A DNA stretch of 16,013 nt from Saprospiraceae bacterium UBA2365 (lineage in GTDB: Bacteria; Bacteroidota; Bacteroidia; Chitinophagales; Saprospiraceae): positions 3,567-19,579 of the forward strand of contig DDTL01000200.1 in assembly GCA_002344345.1 (NCBI GenBank), given 5' to 3'. Position 1 is the first letter of the stretch. Each line of letters begins with the position of its first letter. Under the pieces are notes generated by a model. That model did no database searches, was not told where the DNA came from, and saw nothing but the letters and a program-made list of their open reading frames with translations. Shown one piece after another: positions 1 to 6,394 of the stretch. The position numbers were made by a program, and so were the translations under genes.

Positions 1-169
1 GGAATCTCGAACAAAAAATTCTATCCTTTTAAATTTTGTCGGACACCAATAATTTTTTTCATTCGTTTTTGGTTATAGGAGTTCAAAAAGTCTGGCCATT
101 TTGCAATTTCTATCCGGGTATCCTCACGTGAAATTTATAGGAATTACAACATTTTGTCATACATATAAC

Positions 170-177
170 TATTTTTG
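170..177 (+). promoter_or_regulatory. Candidate Bacteroidota -7 promoter box for the glycosyltransferase gene
   Basis: TATTTTTG matches the Bacteroidota -7 consensus TAnnTTTG exactly and lies 17 bases before the ATG at 195. No TTTG lies at the usual 19-21 base spacing; the nearest is at 153-156, which is too close. In AT-rich DNA such boxes also arise by chance, so the call rests mainly on position. The stretch 1-169 shows no gene I can support. Confidence 0.35.
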
Positions 178-194
178 CCATCAAAAACAGAATT

Positions 195-1748
195 ATGCAT
201 CTTTCCATTATTGCCCATATTCCTCCAGAAAATGGTTCCGGCAAAGAATTTATAACTTTACTCGACAGCATAGCTCATCAGATTGAGCAATCTTTTTCAC
301 TGATATTATTGGGCGAAGCTGACGCTAAAACCAGGGAATTTCTGGATAATACGGGTTTGGTTTATCATTTATTGCCGGCAAATGATCCATATTCCGAAGT
401 GCTCAATCAAGCTTTTGGTATGGCAAACGATTTCATCCTGTATATTGACAACAGGTCCGGTCATGTCATATTGAAACAAGCATCATTGATCACATTCAGG
501 ATTGCAGCTCAGAGAAATTCTGATGCAGCATTCTTCTATGGTGATTATGAACTGGTTGACGGTGAAAATATTCGTGAGGTAAAATTGCTGACTCATCATA
601 TCGGAAGGGTTCGAGACAATCAGGATTACGGGAAGGTATTTTTTATCAGAAAGCAGATATGGGTGCAGACAGGTGGTTTTGATCCCAAAATAGAATACAA
701 TCATTGGTATGACATGCGTTTGAAGCTTTCATGTGCCGGAAAACTGGTTTGTATCGGAAACAAATACAGCGGCTCAATGTACCGTGTTTTTGCAACAAAT
801 AAAACTGCCAATGTATTTGATTACCTTTTGGCGGGTAAACAGGTACAATTGGAGGCCGAACAAATTCTGAATGCACATCTCAAACGTTTGGGTGCCTGGA
901 TGAAGCCTGGTGAGTTTTTTGAAGGTAAAAAGGAAGTCAAACCAGCCGGCGAATTGGACGCTACCGTCATCATTCCGGTTGGATACAGACCGGAGTTTAT
1001 TTCTACAGCTATAGAATCAATTCAAAAACAGACTGTTAGGAGGATTGAAGCCGTTATTGTTGTCAATGGAGGGTCAAATGATCCAACAGCTGATGAAGTC
1101 AGAAAATATATGAAAGGCGGAGCATTGTATGATCCTGATAAACCTGACATCAGGTTATTGCTGATCGATATCAATAACATCGGTTTATGTCTTAATCTTG
1201 GTGCCGGGATAGCAAGAGGAAAATATTATGTACAGCTTGATTCTGATGATCGTTTGAAACCGGATGCCGTTGAGAAAATTCTCCATGTTTTTTCTTCAGA
1301 TCCATCTATCGGTATGGTGATCGGTTCTTATGAAGTTTGGGAGAAAAAAGAAAATGGCAATCTGGTAAGGATGGAGGAAATACCTGTAGTAACCCATGAT
1401 GAATGGACTGAGGATAATGGAAGGAACAATCTGCTCAGGATCAATGGCGCCGGCGCTCCACGGTCAATTCCGATCACCCTGATCAGGGAAATGGGCTATT
1501 TTTCTGTCAATGACGATGCTTTTGCAAGAAATTACGGAGAAGATTATGAACTGGTCAATAAAATAGCGGAAAAGTACAGAATAGGCCGGGTTTATGATCC
1601 TATCTATGAAGTGGTGAGACATGCAGGTGGAACGGATCATGCGATCAATCAGGACCTGGTCGACAGGAATGATAACGCCAAGGATGAAATGAGAAAAGAA
1701 GCCATTTATCGTAGGATAGCTTTTAATCAGTCCAATGTTGAAAGATAA
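195..1748 (+). CDS. Two-domain family 2 glycosyltransferase
   Basis: This 517-residue protein appears to contain two GT-A-type glycosyltransferase domains in tandem. The second, from about residue 255, is a clear GT2 domain: it opens with ATVIIPV (256-262), has the DxD-type metal and nucleotide-sugar motif LDSDD (348-352), and a GEDYEL segment (E449, D450) in the usual position of the catalytic base. The first (about 1-230) keeps the family outline, including GGFD followed by an aspartate-rich helix, but where the DxD motif is expected it reads YIDNR (83-87), so it may not be catalytic. There is no signal peptide or membrane segment, so it probably acts in the cytoplasm on an envelope or exported glycan. 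Sugar donor and acceptor cannot be read from the sequence. It heads a tight plus-strand run, 12 bases before pdxH. Confidence 0.88.
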   Translation: MHLSIIAHIPPENGSGKEFITLLDSIAHQIEQSFSLILLGEADAKTREFLDNTGLVYHLLPANDPYSEVLNQAFGMANDFILYIDNRSGHVILKQASLITFRIAAQRNSDAAFFYGDYELVDGENIREVKLLTHHIGRVRDNQDYGKVFFIRKQIWVQTGGFDPKIEYNHWYDMRLKLSCAGKLVCIGNKYSGSMYRVFATNKTANVFDYLLAGKQVQLEAEQILNAHLKRLGAWMKPGEFFEGKKEVKPAGELDATVIIPVGYRPEFISTAIESIQKQTVRRIEAVIVVNGGSNDPTADEVRKYMKGGALYDPDKPDIRLLLIDINNIGLCLNLGAGIARGKYYVQLDSDDRLKPDAVEKILHVFSSDPSIGMVIGSYEVWEKKENGNLVRMEEIPVVTHDEWTEDNGRNNLLRINGAGAPRSIPITLIREMGYFSVNDDAFARNYGEDYELVNKIAEKYRIGRVYDPIYEVVRHAGGTDHAINQDLVDRNDNAKDEMRKEAIYRRIAFNQSNVER

Positions 1749-1760
1749 AAATTGATACAC

Positions 1761-2396
1761 ATGGATATTTCAGCATTACGAAGAGAATATATTAAAGACC
1801 ATCTGGAACCGGAATTGTTGATGCAGGATCCGGTGGATCAGTTTGCACAATGGTTTGAAGAAGCAAAGAACACAGGGATGCCGGATCCAAACGGAATGGC
1901 GCTGGCCACTGTCGGTTCAGACGGGCAACCCAGTTTGCGTACGGTTTTACTAAAATACTTTGATAGCTCAGGATTTGTTTTCTTTACAAACTATGAGAGC
2001 AGGAAAGGGATGGAAATTGCCGGAAATAATAGAGTTTCTTTACTGTTTCCATGGTTGATCCTTGAAAGACAGGTTGTTATTTATGGCGTAGCTGAAAGAA
2101 TTTCAAAAATGGAATCCTTGAAATATTTTACATCCAGACCCTTGGGAAGTCAGATTGGGGCATGGGTATCCAATCAGAGCAGCGTGATCAGTTCCAGGTC
2201 ATTGCTGGTGGCCAAATTTGAGGAAATGAAACAAAAGTTTTCCAAAGGAGAGATTCCCTTGCCTACGTTTTGGGGTGGATTCAGGGTGATTCCTCACGCT
2301 GTTGAATTCTGGCAAGGCAGGGAAAACAGGTTGCATGACAGGTTTATGTACACCAAAACTGAACTGGACTGGAAAATAGAACGGCTTGCTCCATAA
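1761..2396 (+). CDS. pdxH: Pyridoxine/pyridoxamine 5'-phosphate oxidase
   Basis: PdxH is an FMN enzyme that oxidises pyridoxine 5'-phosphate or pyridoxamine 5'-phosphate to pyridoxal 5'-phosphate, the last step of vitamin B6 cofactor synthesis and salvage. The 211-residue protein is close to the usual size of about 218. It has the N-terminal MALATV segment, the SLRTVLLK strand of the FMN site, and the family signature EFWQGRENRLHDR at 182-194 with the conserved R-LHDR core. It ends in RLAP, as family members typically do. The frame is open three codons further to a TTG at 1752, but ATG 1761 gives the normal N terminus MDISALRREY. The gene starts 12 bases after the glycosyltransferase stop and ends 10 bases before the next ATG, so the three are probably co-transcribed. 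Confidence 0.97.
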   Translation: MDISALRREYIKDHLEPELLMQDPVDQFAQWFEEAKNTGMPDPNGMALATVGSDGQPSLRTVLLKYFDSSGFVFFTNYESRKGMEIAGNNRVSLLFPWLILERQVVIYGVAERISKMESLKYFTSRPLGSQIGAWVSNQSSVISSRSLLVAKFEEMKQKFSKGEIPLPTFWGGFRVIPHAVEFWQGRENRLHDRFMYTKTELDWKIERLAP

Positions 2397-2406
2397 ATAT
2401 TCCCTG

Positions 2407-3147
2407 ATGGCTACTTCCAATATTCAATATATCAAATACCAGGATACTCAAATTCCTGTCAAGATTTCTTTGGAACGGCGTATGAATGCCATGATTTCCA
2501 TAGGGAGGCAATATGTTTATCTGAGAATACCAGCTCATGCCTCTCAGCAAAATGTGAATAAACACCTGGAATGGGCTGAAAACTGGATCAGAGATATGCT
2601 TCTGAAAAAACCCGATCTGCTTAAAAAATATCAGGTGAAAGCATATGAAAACGGACATAAACTATTTGTCAATGGCGTTCAGTATGTCTGTGAAGTGGTG
2701 CATTCCGATAAAATGGAGGTTCAGATCAAATTGAAGGAAAACAATGTTTTAAGCATTAAAGTACCGGTTGTATATAATCCAACCATACACAATGAATACA
2801 TTCAAAAAGGGCTCAGCAAAATTATAGCTTCCCGGAATTATCAACAGATCGTAAATCGTATCTATGAGCTGAACAATATTTATTTTGGAGAACACATCCA
2901 TGACATTACGATCAAATACAATAAGTCCAACTGGGGCAGTTGCTCGCGCAATAGAAATATCAACATATCGTCACGTGTTCTTTTTGCTCCGCCTGATGTA
3001 CAGGACTATATTTTCATCCATGAGTTGACCCATTTGAAGGAGATGAATCATTCAAGTCGTTTTTGGGGTATCGTCAAAAAAATCATGCCTGATTACAAAG
3101 AGAAGGAAGGATGGCTAAAAAGAAACAATGCATTGTGTGATTTTTGA
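2407..3147 (+). CDS. YgjP-like (DUF45) zinc metallopeptidase domain protein
   Basis: This 246-residue protein belongs to the YgjP/DUF45 group of predicted zinc metallopeptidases, related to the SprT and M48 folds. The C-terminal third carries the family hallmarks: WGSC at 176-179, the zinc-binding HELTH at 205-209, and a further histidine at 215 in the segment LKEMNHSSRFW, followed by a MPDYKEKEGWLKR tail. There is no signal peptide or membrane segment, so a cytoplasmic location is likely. The biological substrate of this family is poorly known. An upstream TTG at 2386 is in frame, but it overlaps pdxH, and ATG 2407, ten bases after the pdxH stop, is the better start. Confidence 0.88.
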   Translation: MATSNIQYIKYQDTQIPVKISLERRMNAMISIGRQYVYLRIPAHASQQNVNKHLEWAENWIRDMLLKKPDLLKKYQVKAYENGHKLFVNGVQYVCEVVHSDKMEVQIKLKENNVLSIKVPVVYNPTIHNEYIQKGLSKIIASRNYQQIVNRIYELNNIYFGEHIHDITIKYNKSNWGSCSRNRNINISSRVLFAPPDVQDYIFIHELTHLKEMNHSSRFWGIVKKIMPDYKEKEGWLKRNNALCDF

Positions 3148-3396
3148 CCGATCAGGTTTTTTGCTCAAAAACCGGTCTGTTAACATCTCGATTGTGCTGT
3201 GATTATTAAGATTCATAGTAAATATTCTTCCATGCAGGTATTGTTGTTTTTTGTCAATCAGTAGAAAACTTTGTAAATAATGTTCAGTCAATCCGGGATT
3301 TAAGCCCGGTAAATGATCAAAATAATATTGGCATTTTGAGGGATTTATGCCTAATAAAGTAAAAATCATGATAAAACCACCCGAATATTTAATCAA
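3115..3396 (-). CDS. Possible small hypothetical protein, antisense-overlapping the metallopeptidase 3' end
   Basis: This 93-codon minus-strand frame fills most of the gap between the metallopeptidase gene and fabG. It begins MIKYSGGFIM and ends at TAA across the last 33 bases of the metallopeptidase gene. Its composition is protein-like and it is the only frame of any length in the gap. I recognise no family and see no clear ribosome binding site. In AT-rich DNA a frame this long can occur by chance, so this is a low-confidence entry given so that the gap is described. Confidence 0.2.
   Translation of the reverse strand: MIKYSGGFIMIFTLLGINPSKCQYYFDHLPGLNPGLTEHYLQSFLLIDKKQQYLHGRIFTMNLNNHSTIEMLTDRFLSKKPDRSKITQCIVSF
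3146..3177 (+). other. Bulged hairpin directly after the metallopeptidase stop codon
   Basis: GACC (3146-3149) pairs with GGTC (3174-3177), and GGTTTTT (3155-3161) pairs with AAAAACC (3167-3173), leaving a 5-base bulge on the left side and a 5-base loop. It overlaps the TGA stop codon. It is not followed by a T-tract, so it is not a standard intrinsic terminator, but it may mark the end of the three-gene transcript or protect its 3' end. Confidence 0.3.
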
Positions 3397-3411
3397 AATA
3401 AGGTATTTATA

Positions 3412-3419
3412 TATTTTTG
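3412..3419 (+). promoter_or_regulatory. Candidate -7 promoter box for fabG
   Basis: TATTTTTG fits TAnnTTTG exactly. Twenty bases upstream is TTTA (3388-3391), a three-of-four match to the -33 element TTTG at the expected spacing. Transcription would start near 3424, about 18 bases before the fabG ATG. This fits fabG being transcribed on its own, since 294 bp separate it from the preceding plus-strand gene. Confidence 0.5.
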
Positions 3420-3441
3420 ACGTTTCAAAAAAATAAGAAAT

Positions 3442-4188
3442 ATGAGTTTATTAAAAAACAAGGTAGCGATTATTACCGGTGCATCGAGAGGAATAGGCAG
3501 GGCAATGGCATTGAGATTTGCCGGGGAAGGAGCTTCTGTAGCTTTCACGGATATCAAGAGAGATGAGAACATGATCAGTCTGGAAAGTGAACTGTTGGCT
3601 ATGGGAGTTCAGGCCAAAGGTTACGAATCCGATGCCAGTTCCTTTCAGCATTGTGAGGCGACAGTAAATGAGATCATCAGTGATTTCGGACAAGTGGATG
3701 CATTGATCAACAATGCAGGAATCACAAGAGACAATTTATTGCTGAGGATGACCGAGCAAGATTGGGACCTGGTGATGAATATCAATCTTAAGTCTGTTTT
3801 TAACATGACCAAACAGGTTGTTCGCCCTATGATGAAAGCACGTGCGGGTTCAATAGTCAACATCAGTTCTGTCGTAGGTGTATTCGGAAATGCTGGTCAG
3901 GGCAATTATTCTGCATCCAAAGCCGGGATCATAGGTTTTACCAAATCCATGGCCAAGGAATTCGGATCGAGAAACATTCGTTGCAATGCCATTGCTCCGG
4001 GTTTTATAGCGACGGCCATGACTGATAAACTCACAGAAGAAACCAAAGCAACATTTTTGGCTAATATTCCTTTGAACCGTCTCGGTTCAGGAGATGATGT
4101 TGCCAATGCAGCCGTTTTCCTATCATCTGATCTGAGCACCTATATTTCTGGTCAGGTATTGAGTGTTTGCGGTGCGTTGAATACTTGA
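3442..4188 (+). CDS. fabG: 3-oxoacyl-[acyl-carrier-protein] reductase
   Basis: This is a 248-residue classical short-chain dehydrogenase that best fits FabG, which uses NADPH to reduce 3-oxoacyl-ACP to 3-hydroxyacyl-ACP in each cycle of type II fatty acid synthesis. Visible features are the Rossmann glycine motif TGASRGIG at 12-19, NNAG at 90-93, and the catalytic Ser143, Tyr156 and Lys160 in the context NISSVVGVFGNAGQGNYSASK, which closely follows FabG. The length is the family norm. The gene stands alone between two non-coding gaps and ends about 200 bases before a strong terminator. Short-chain dehydrogenases acting on other substrates can look alike, so a paralogue of the housekeeping FabG cannot be excluded. 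Confidence 0.9.
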   Translation: MSLLKNKVAIITGASRGIGRAMALRFAGEGASVAFTDIKRDENMISLESELLAMGVQAKGYESDASSFQHCEATVNEIISDFGQVDALINNAGITRDNLLLRMTEQDWDLVMNINLKSVFNMTKQVVRPMMKARAGSIVNISSVVGVFGNAGQGNYSASKAGIIGFTKSMAKEFGSRNIRCNAIAPGFIATAMTDKLTEETKATFLANIPLNRLGSGDDVANAAVFLSSDLSTYISGQVLSVCGALNT

Positions 4189-4200
4189 TTTTAAGTTATA

Positions 4201-4362
4201 AATGCGAATCAAGGGTTAAAGTTAATTCTGCAGATAAGCAGGATTTTCTCACTTTTTTGCCTCGATCCTAAAGGATGAAAGCGAGAAAATCCTTTATCTT
4301 CCTTTAGGATTGAGGCCAAATAAAGGATTTTCGGAGCTTTTTTTCAACCCTTGATTCGCATT
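4201..4362. repeat. 162-bp nested inverted-repeat element between fabG and the TauE gene
   Basis: The outer arms AATGCGAATCAAGGGTT (4201-4217) and AACCCTTGATTCGCATT (4346-4362) are a perfect 17-bp inverted repeat. Inside, 4259-4275 (GCCTCGATCCTAAAGGA) pairs with 4300-4316 at 16 of 17 positions. In addition AGGATTTTCTC (4240-4250) is the perfect complement of 4283-4293, and 4285-4296 can instead pair over 12 bases with TAAAGGATTTTC (4321-4332). The inner pairings cross or compete, so the transcript could switch between folds. The outer arms are flanked by ATA on both sides (4198-4200, 4363-4365), which could be a 3-bp target duplication or chance. There is no coding capacity. It may be a small non-autonomous mobile element (MITE-like) or a structured 3' region of the fabG transcript. 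Confidence 0.75.
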
Positions 4363-4388
4363 ATAAGACAAAAAAGAAGATATTGAAC

Positions 4389-4424
4389 AAGCTTGCCTGA
4401 TGCCAAGTCAGGCAAGCTTTTTTT
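4389..4424 (+). terminator. Strong intrinsic terminator
   Basis: A perfect 12-bp stem, AAGCTTGCCTGA (4389-4400) with TCAGGCAAGCTT (4408-4419), closes a 7-base loop and runs into a tract of seven T (4418-4424). This is a textbook Rho-independent terminator. It serves plus-strand transcription from fabG, about 200 bases downstream of its stop, so the nested inverted repeat would be part of the fabG mRNA tail. The stem is followed on the other strand by only a short run of A before it, so termination is best in the plus direction. Confidence 0.85.
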
Positions 4425-4847
4425 GAAGGTGCATCGAAGGGATGGTTTTTGGTTGTTTGGTTAGTTTCTTTTGATGAACTAGTGTTATGATAAGTTAATT
4501 TTGACGTAATTGTTCAATTGCCGCCCTATGAATGGGTTGGATGCTGTAGAATTATTAAAGCAGTCTTTAGTCAAATGCTAAGGTGTTTTTGGTTAAAGCC
4601 AAGGCAATATCTCAAGAATTTCCGGCAGATAATGCAGCCGGCAATTCATAGCTAAGACAACAATATTTGGTTTCCACTATCAGGCATAAATGCTTTTGAT
4701 AAATGGACCAGATGTTCAAAACTTTTGTTACTTGTTCAATAGTATATTCGTTTCATACCTGACCCGGATTCCTGCATTATTAATTCTCAAATTCCAGGTT
4801 TTCGGTCTACAAATACGTTTTCAGGGATTGCAATAAATGGAAAGCTA
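4425..4847. other. Gene-free stretch with one GC-rich hairpin
   Basis: No credible gene is visible in these 420 bases on either strand; frames are short and broken. One structure stands out: 4616-4626 and 4637-4647 form an 11-bp stem with a single mismatch (arms GAATTTCCGGC and GCCGGCAATTC) around a 10-base loop, without a T-tract. I found no clear terminator for the convergent minus-strand permease gene in this stretch. Confidence 0.5.
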
Positions 4848-5630
4848 CTATATGCTCTGCAACCAGGGAATGATACCAAAGCTTTTTATCAGCACAGCAA
4901 TAACGATCAAAACCAAAAAACGATACACCCAGATATCGGCTTTTGGATAAACCGAAGCGAGGTATGCAGCGAGGTAACCTCCCAGGCCCTGACCAATCGC
5001 GAAAATCAATCCAATTTTCCAGTCTATGAGTCCTGAAACCTGAAAAACGATTAAAACTACTGTTGTATAAAGGGTGACGATCAAAACTTTCAAAGCATTG
5101 GCATGTATGATATTGTACCTGCCGACCAAAACCATGACCATAAGCATGAACAGCCCCATACCCATTTGGATGAAGCCACCCAGAATGCCAACCGCAAAGG
5201 CCAATGGCAGATGGTACCATGGTGCATGATGATTTTCTGTAATTGTTTTTCGCAACCATCTTTTGGGTTTGACCAAAATGATCAAAAGCATCCCGATCAA
5301 CATATATTTGAAGGCAGCCAGGAATTGTTCGTTGCTGATTCTAACCGCCAAATAAACCCCCAGCAGCGCGCCCAGTGAAGTGAAAACGATGAGTGGCCAG
5401 GAATTTTTAAAACTGAGTTTTCCTTTTTGGAAGTAGGCTAAAGTGCTCATGGCAGATTGTGCCAGGACGCTGATCCTGTTGGTTCCGTTGGCCAGATTTC
5501 CGGGTAAGCCCATGAATTCGATCATGATGCTGAGCGTGATCACTGAACCAAATCCGGCCAATGCGTTCATTACGCCGGCAAAAAATCCGCCAAAAATGGC
5601 GATCACGCCATGAAAAGTATCTACGTTCAT
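4848..5630 (-). CDS. TauE/SafE family membrane permease (sulfite exporter-like)
   Basis: This 260-residue, very hydrophobic protein has about seven to eight membrane-spanning segments arranged in two similar halves, as in the TauE/SafE family (PF01925). The first half begins FGGFFAGVMNALAGFGSVIT and the second has GILGGFIQMGMGLFMLMVMV, matching the paired glycine-rich repeats of the family. Members move sulfur-containing or organic anions such as sulfite, sulfoacetate or taurine-derived compounds across the inner membrane. The substrate here cannot be deduced. The start codon overlaps the stop of the upstream epimerase gene by ATGA (5627-5630), so the two are probably translationally coupled. 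The pairing might point to export of an organic acid, but that is inference only. Confidence 0.85.
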   Translation of the reverse strand: MNVDTFHGVIAIFGGFFAGVMNALAGFGSVITLSIMIEFMGLPGNLANGTNRISVLAQSAMSTLAYFQKGKLSFKNSWPLIVFTSLGALLGVYLAVRISNEQFLAAFKYMLIGMLLIILVKPKRWLRKTITENHHAPWYHLPLAFAVGILGGFIQMGMGLFMLMVMVLVGRYNIIHANALKVLIVTLYTTVVLIVFQVSGLIDWKIGLIFAIGQGLGGYLAAYLASVYPKADIWVYRFLVLIVIAVLIKSFGIIPWLQSI

Positions 5631-6034
5631 GGCTCAGGGATTTCCTGGCACAATTCTATCAGAATGCCGTTTGCAGATTTCGGATGAATAAAGCAAACCA
5701 GCTTGTTGTCTGCGCCTTTTTTGGGAGCATCCTGCAAAAGCTGAAAACCTTCAGCTTTAAGCCTTTCCATTTCTTTGAAAATGTCATCCACTTCAAATGC
5801 GATATGATGGATACCTTCTTTATTTTTAGACAGATAGCGTGCGATCGAGCTGTTTTCATCGGTTGCTTCCAGCAGTTCAATTTTATTTGGCCCGGCCTGG
5901 TAAAAACAGGTAGTCACCATTTCTGATCCTACAGTTTCGTGTTTGTATGGTTTTTGGCCAAAAAGTGCAGAAAAAATCTTTTCCGAAGCCTGGATGTCTT
6001 TCACAGCAATACCTATATGTTCGATTTGTTTCAT
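5627..6034 (-). CDS. mce: Methylmalonyl-CoA epimerase (VOC superfamily)
   Basis: This 135-residue single-module vicinal-oxygen-chelate protein resembles methylmalonyl-CoA epimerase. That enzyme interconverts the R and S forms of methylmalonyl-CoA and so connects propionyl-CoA and succinyl-CoA metabolism. Metal ligands expected for the fold are in place: H6 in IEHIGIAV, E53 in KIELLEA, a histidine at 76 or 77 in GIHHIAFEV, and E127 in NGILIELCQ. The HHIAFEVDDI segment and the length fit this subfamily rather than glyoxalase I. A methylmalonyl-CoA mutase is not in the window, so the assignment rests on sequence only. The gene is the first of a two-gene unit with the TauE-like permease. Confidence 0.88.
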   Translation of the reverse strand: MKQIEHIGIAVKDIQASEKIFSALFGQKPYKHETVGSEMVTTCFYQAGPNKIELLEATDENSSIARYLSKNKEGIHHIAFEVDDIFKEMERLKAEGFQLLQDAPKKGADNKLVCFIHPKSANGILIELCQEIPEP

Positions 6035-6050
6035 ATAATGGCTTTGTGCA

Positions 6051-6058
6051 CAAATATA
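6051..6058 (-). promoter_or_regulatory. Candidate -7 promoter box for mce-tauE
   Basis: On the minus strand this reads TATATTTG, an exact match to TAnnTTTG, placed 16 bases before the mce ATG. No TTTG is visible 19-21 bases further upstream. It would give a leader of roughly ten bases. Its position downstream of the palindromic element at 6129-6380 would leave that element outside the mce transcript. Confidence 0.4.
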
Positions 6059-6128
6059 ATGATTTCAATTCTTTTTTGCTGGTTTAAGACATTCCGGGAA
6101 CCTCAATTACTTTAGACATTACCATATA

Positions 6129-6380
6129 AAATTTGAGTCTACTCCGAAAAGTTTTTGCCCCATAAATCCCTACTGACGTTTTCAGTCAGTACGTGCACTG
6201 ACGTTTTCAGTCAGTACATGCACTGACGTTTTCAGTCAGTACATGCCTAAAAGGTGACTTTTAATTTGTTGAATTTCAATCGTTTCCCTTTATTCTTGTG
6301 CTGATCTTTGACGTCAGTAGGTCGGGGCGAAAAACGAAAGAAAATCAACAAACTGGACTTTTCGGAGCAGACTCAAATTT
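6129..6380. repeat. 252-bp palindromic element with 23-bp terminal inverted repeats
   Basis: The left arm 6129-6151 (begins AAATTTGAGTCTACTCCG) and right arm 6358-6380 are reverse complements at 22 of 23 positions. The pairing resumes further inside: CTACTGACGT near 6170-6179 against ACGTCAGTAG near 6311-6320, and GCCCC with the preceding T-run against GGGGCGAAAAA. The centre holds three 25-bp tandem repeats and an AT-rich spacer. No open frame of note lies inside. Sharp terminal inverted repeats without coding capacity suggest a non-autonomous mobile element or a structured RNA. I see no obvious target-site duplication. It sits between the ruvC stop and the mce promoter region. Confidence 0.75.
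6172..6246. repeat. Three 25-bp tandem repeats, each able to form a hairpin
   Basis: Units at 6172-6196, 6197-6221 and 6222-6246 are identical except for one base (ACGTGC versus ACATGC at the end of the unit). In each, ACTGAC pairs with GTCAGT around the 7-base loop GTTTTCA, followed by a 6-base linker. Across unit borders CAGT and ACTG can also pair, giving an alternative register. The repeats are directly adjacent with no unique spacers, so this is not a CRISPR array. The array lies inside the larger palindromic element. Confidence 0.95.
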
Positions 6381-6394
6381 GGTTGCCAAACCAA
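6379..6394 (-). other. Short hairpin directly after the ruvC stop codon
   Basis: TTGGTT and AACCAA pair around a 4-base loop immediately downstream of the ruvC TAA (6395-6397, read on the minus strand). There is no T-tract after it, so as an intrinsic terminator it is weak. It abuts the right arm of the palindromic element and may simply be part of that structure. Confidence 0.3.

Noticed and set aside
4513..4648. Decayed gene suggested by short plus-strand frames (for example from an ATG near 4528)
   Set aside because: The frames are at most about 20 codons and no protein family can be recognised, so I do not call a pseudogene.
4807..5259. 150-codon minus-strand frame
   Set aside because: It overlaps the TauE/SafE gene on the same strand in another frame; the permease has clear family motifs and a coupled start.
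5103..5926. Plus-strand frames of 91 and 121 codons
   Set aside because: They are antisense shadows of the permease and epimerase genes, whose motifs are unmistakable.
6172..6246. CRISPR-like repeats
   Set aside because: The 25-bp units are directly adjacent with no unique spacers, only three copies exist, and no cas gene is near.
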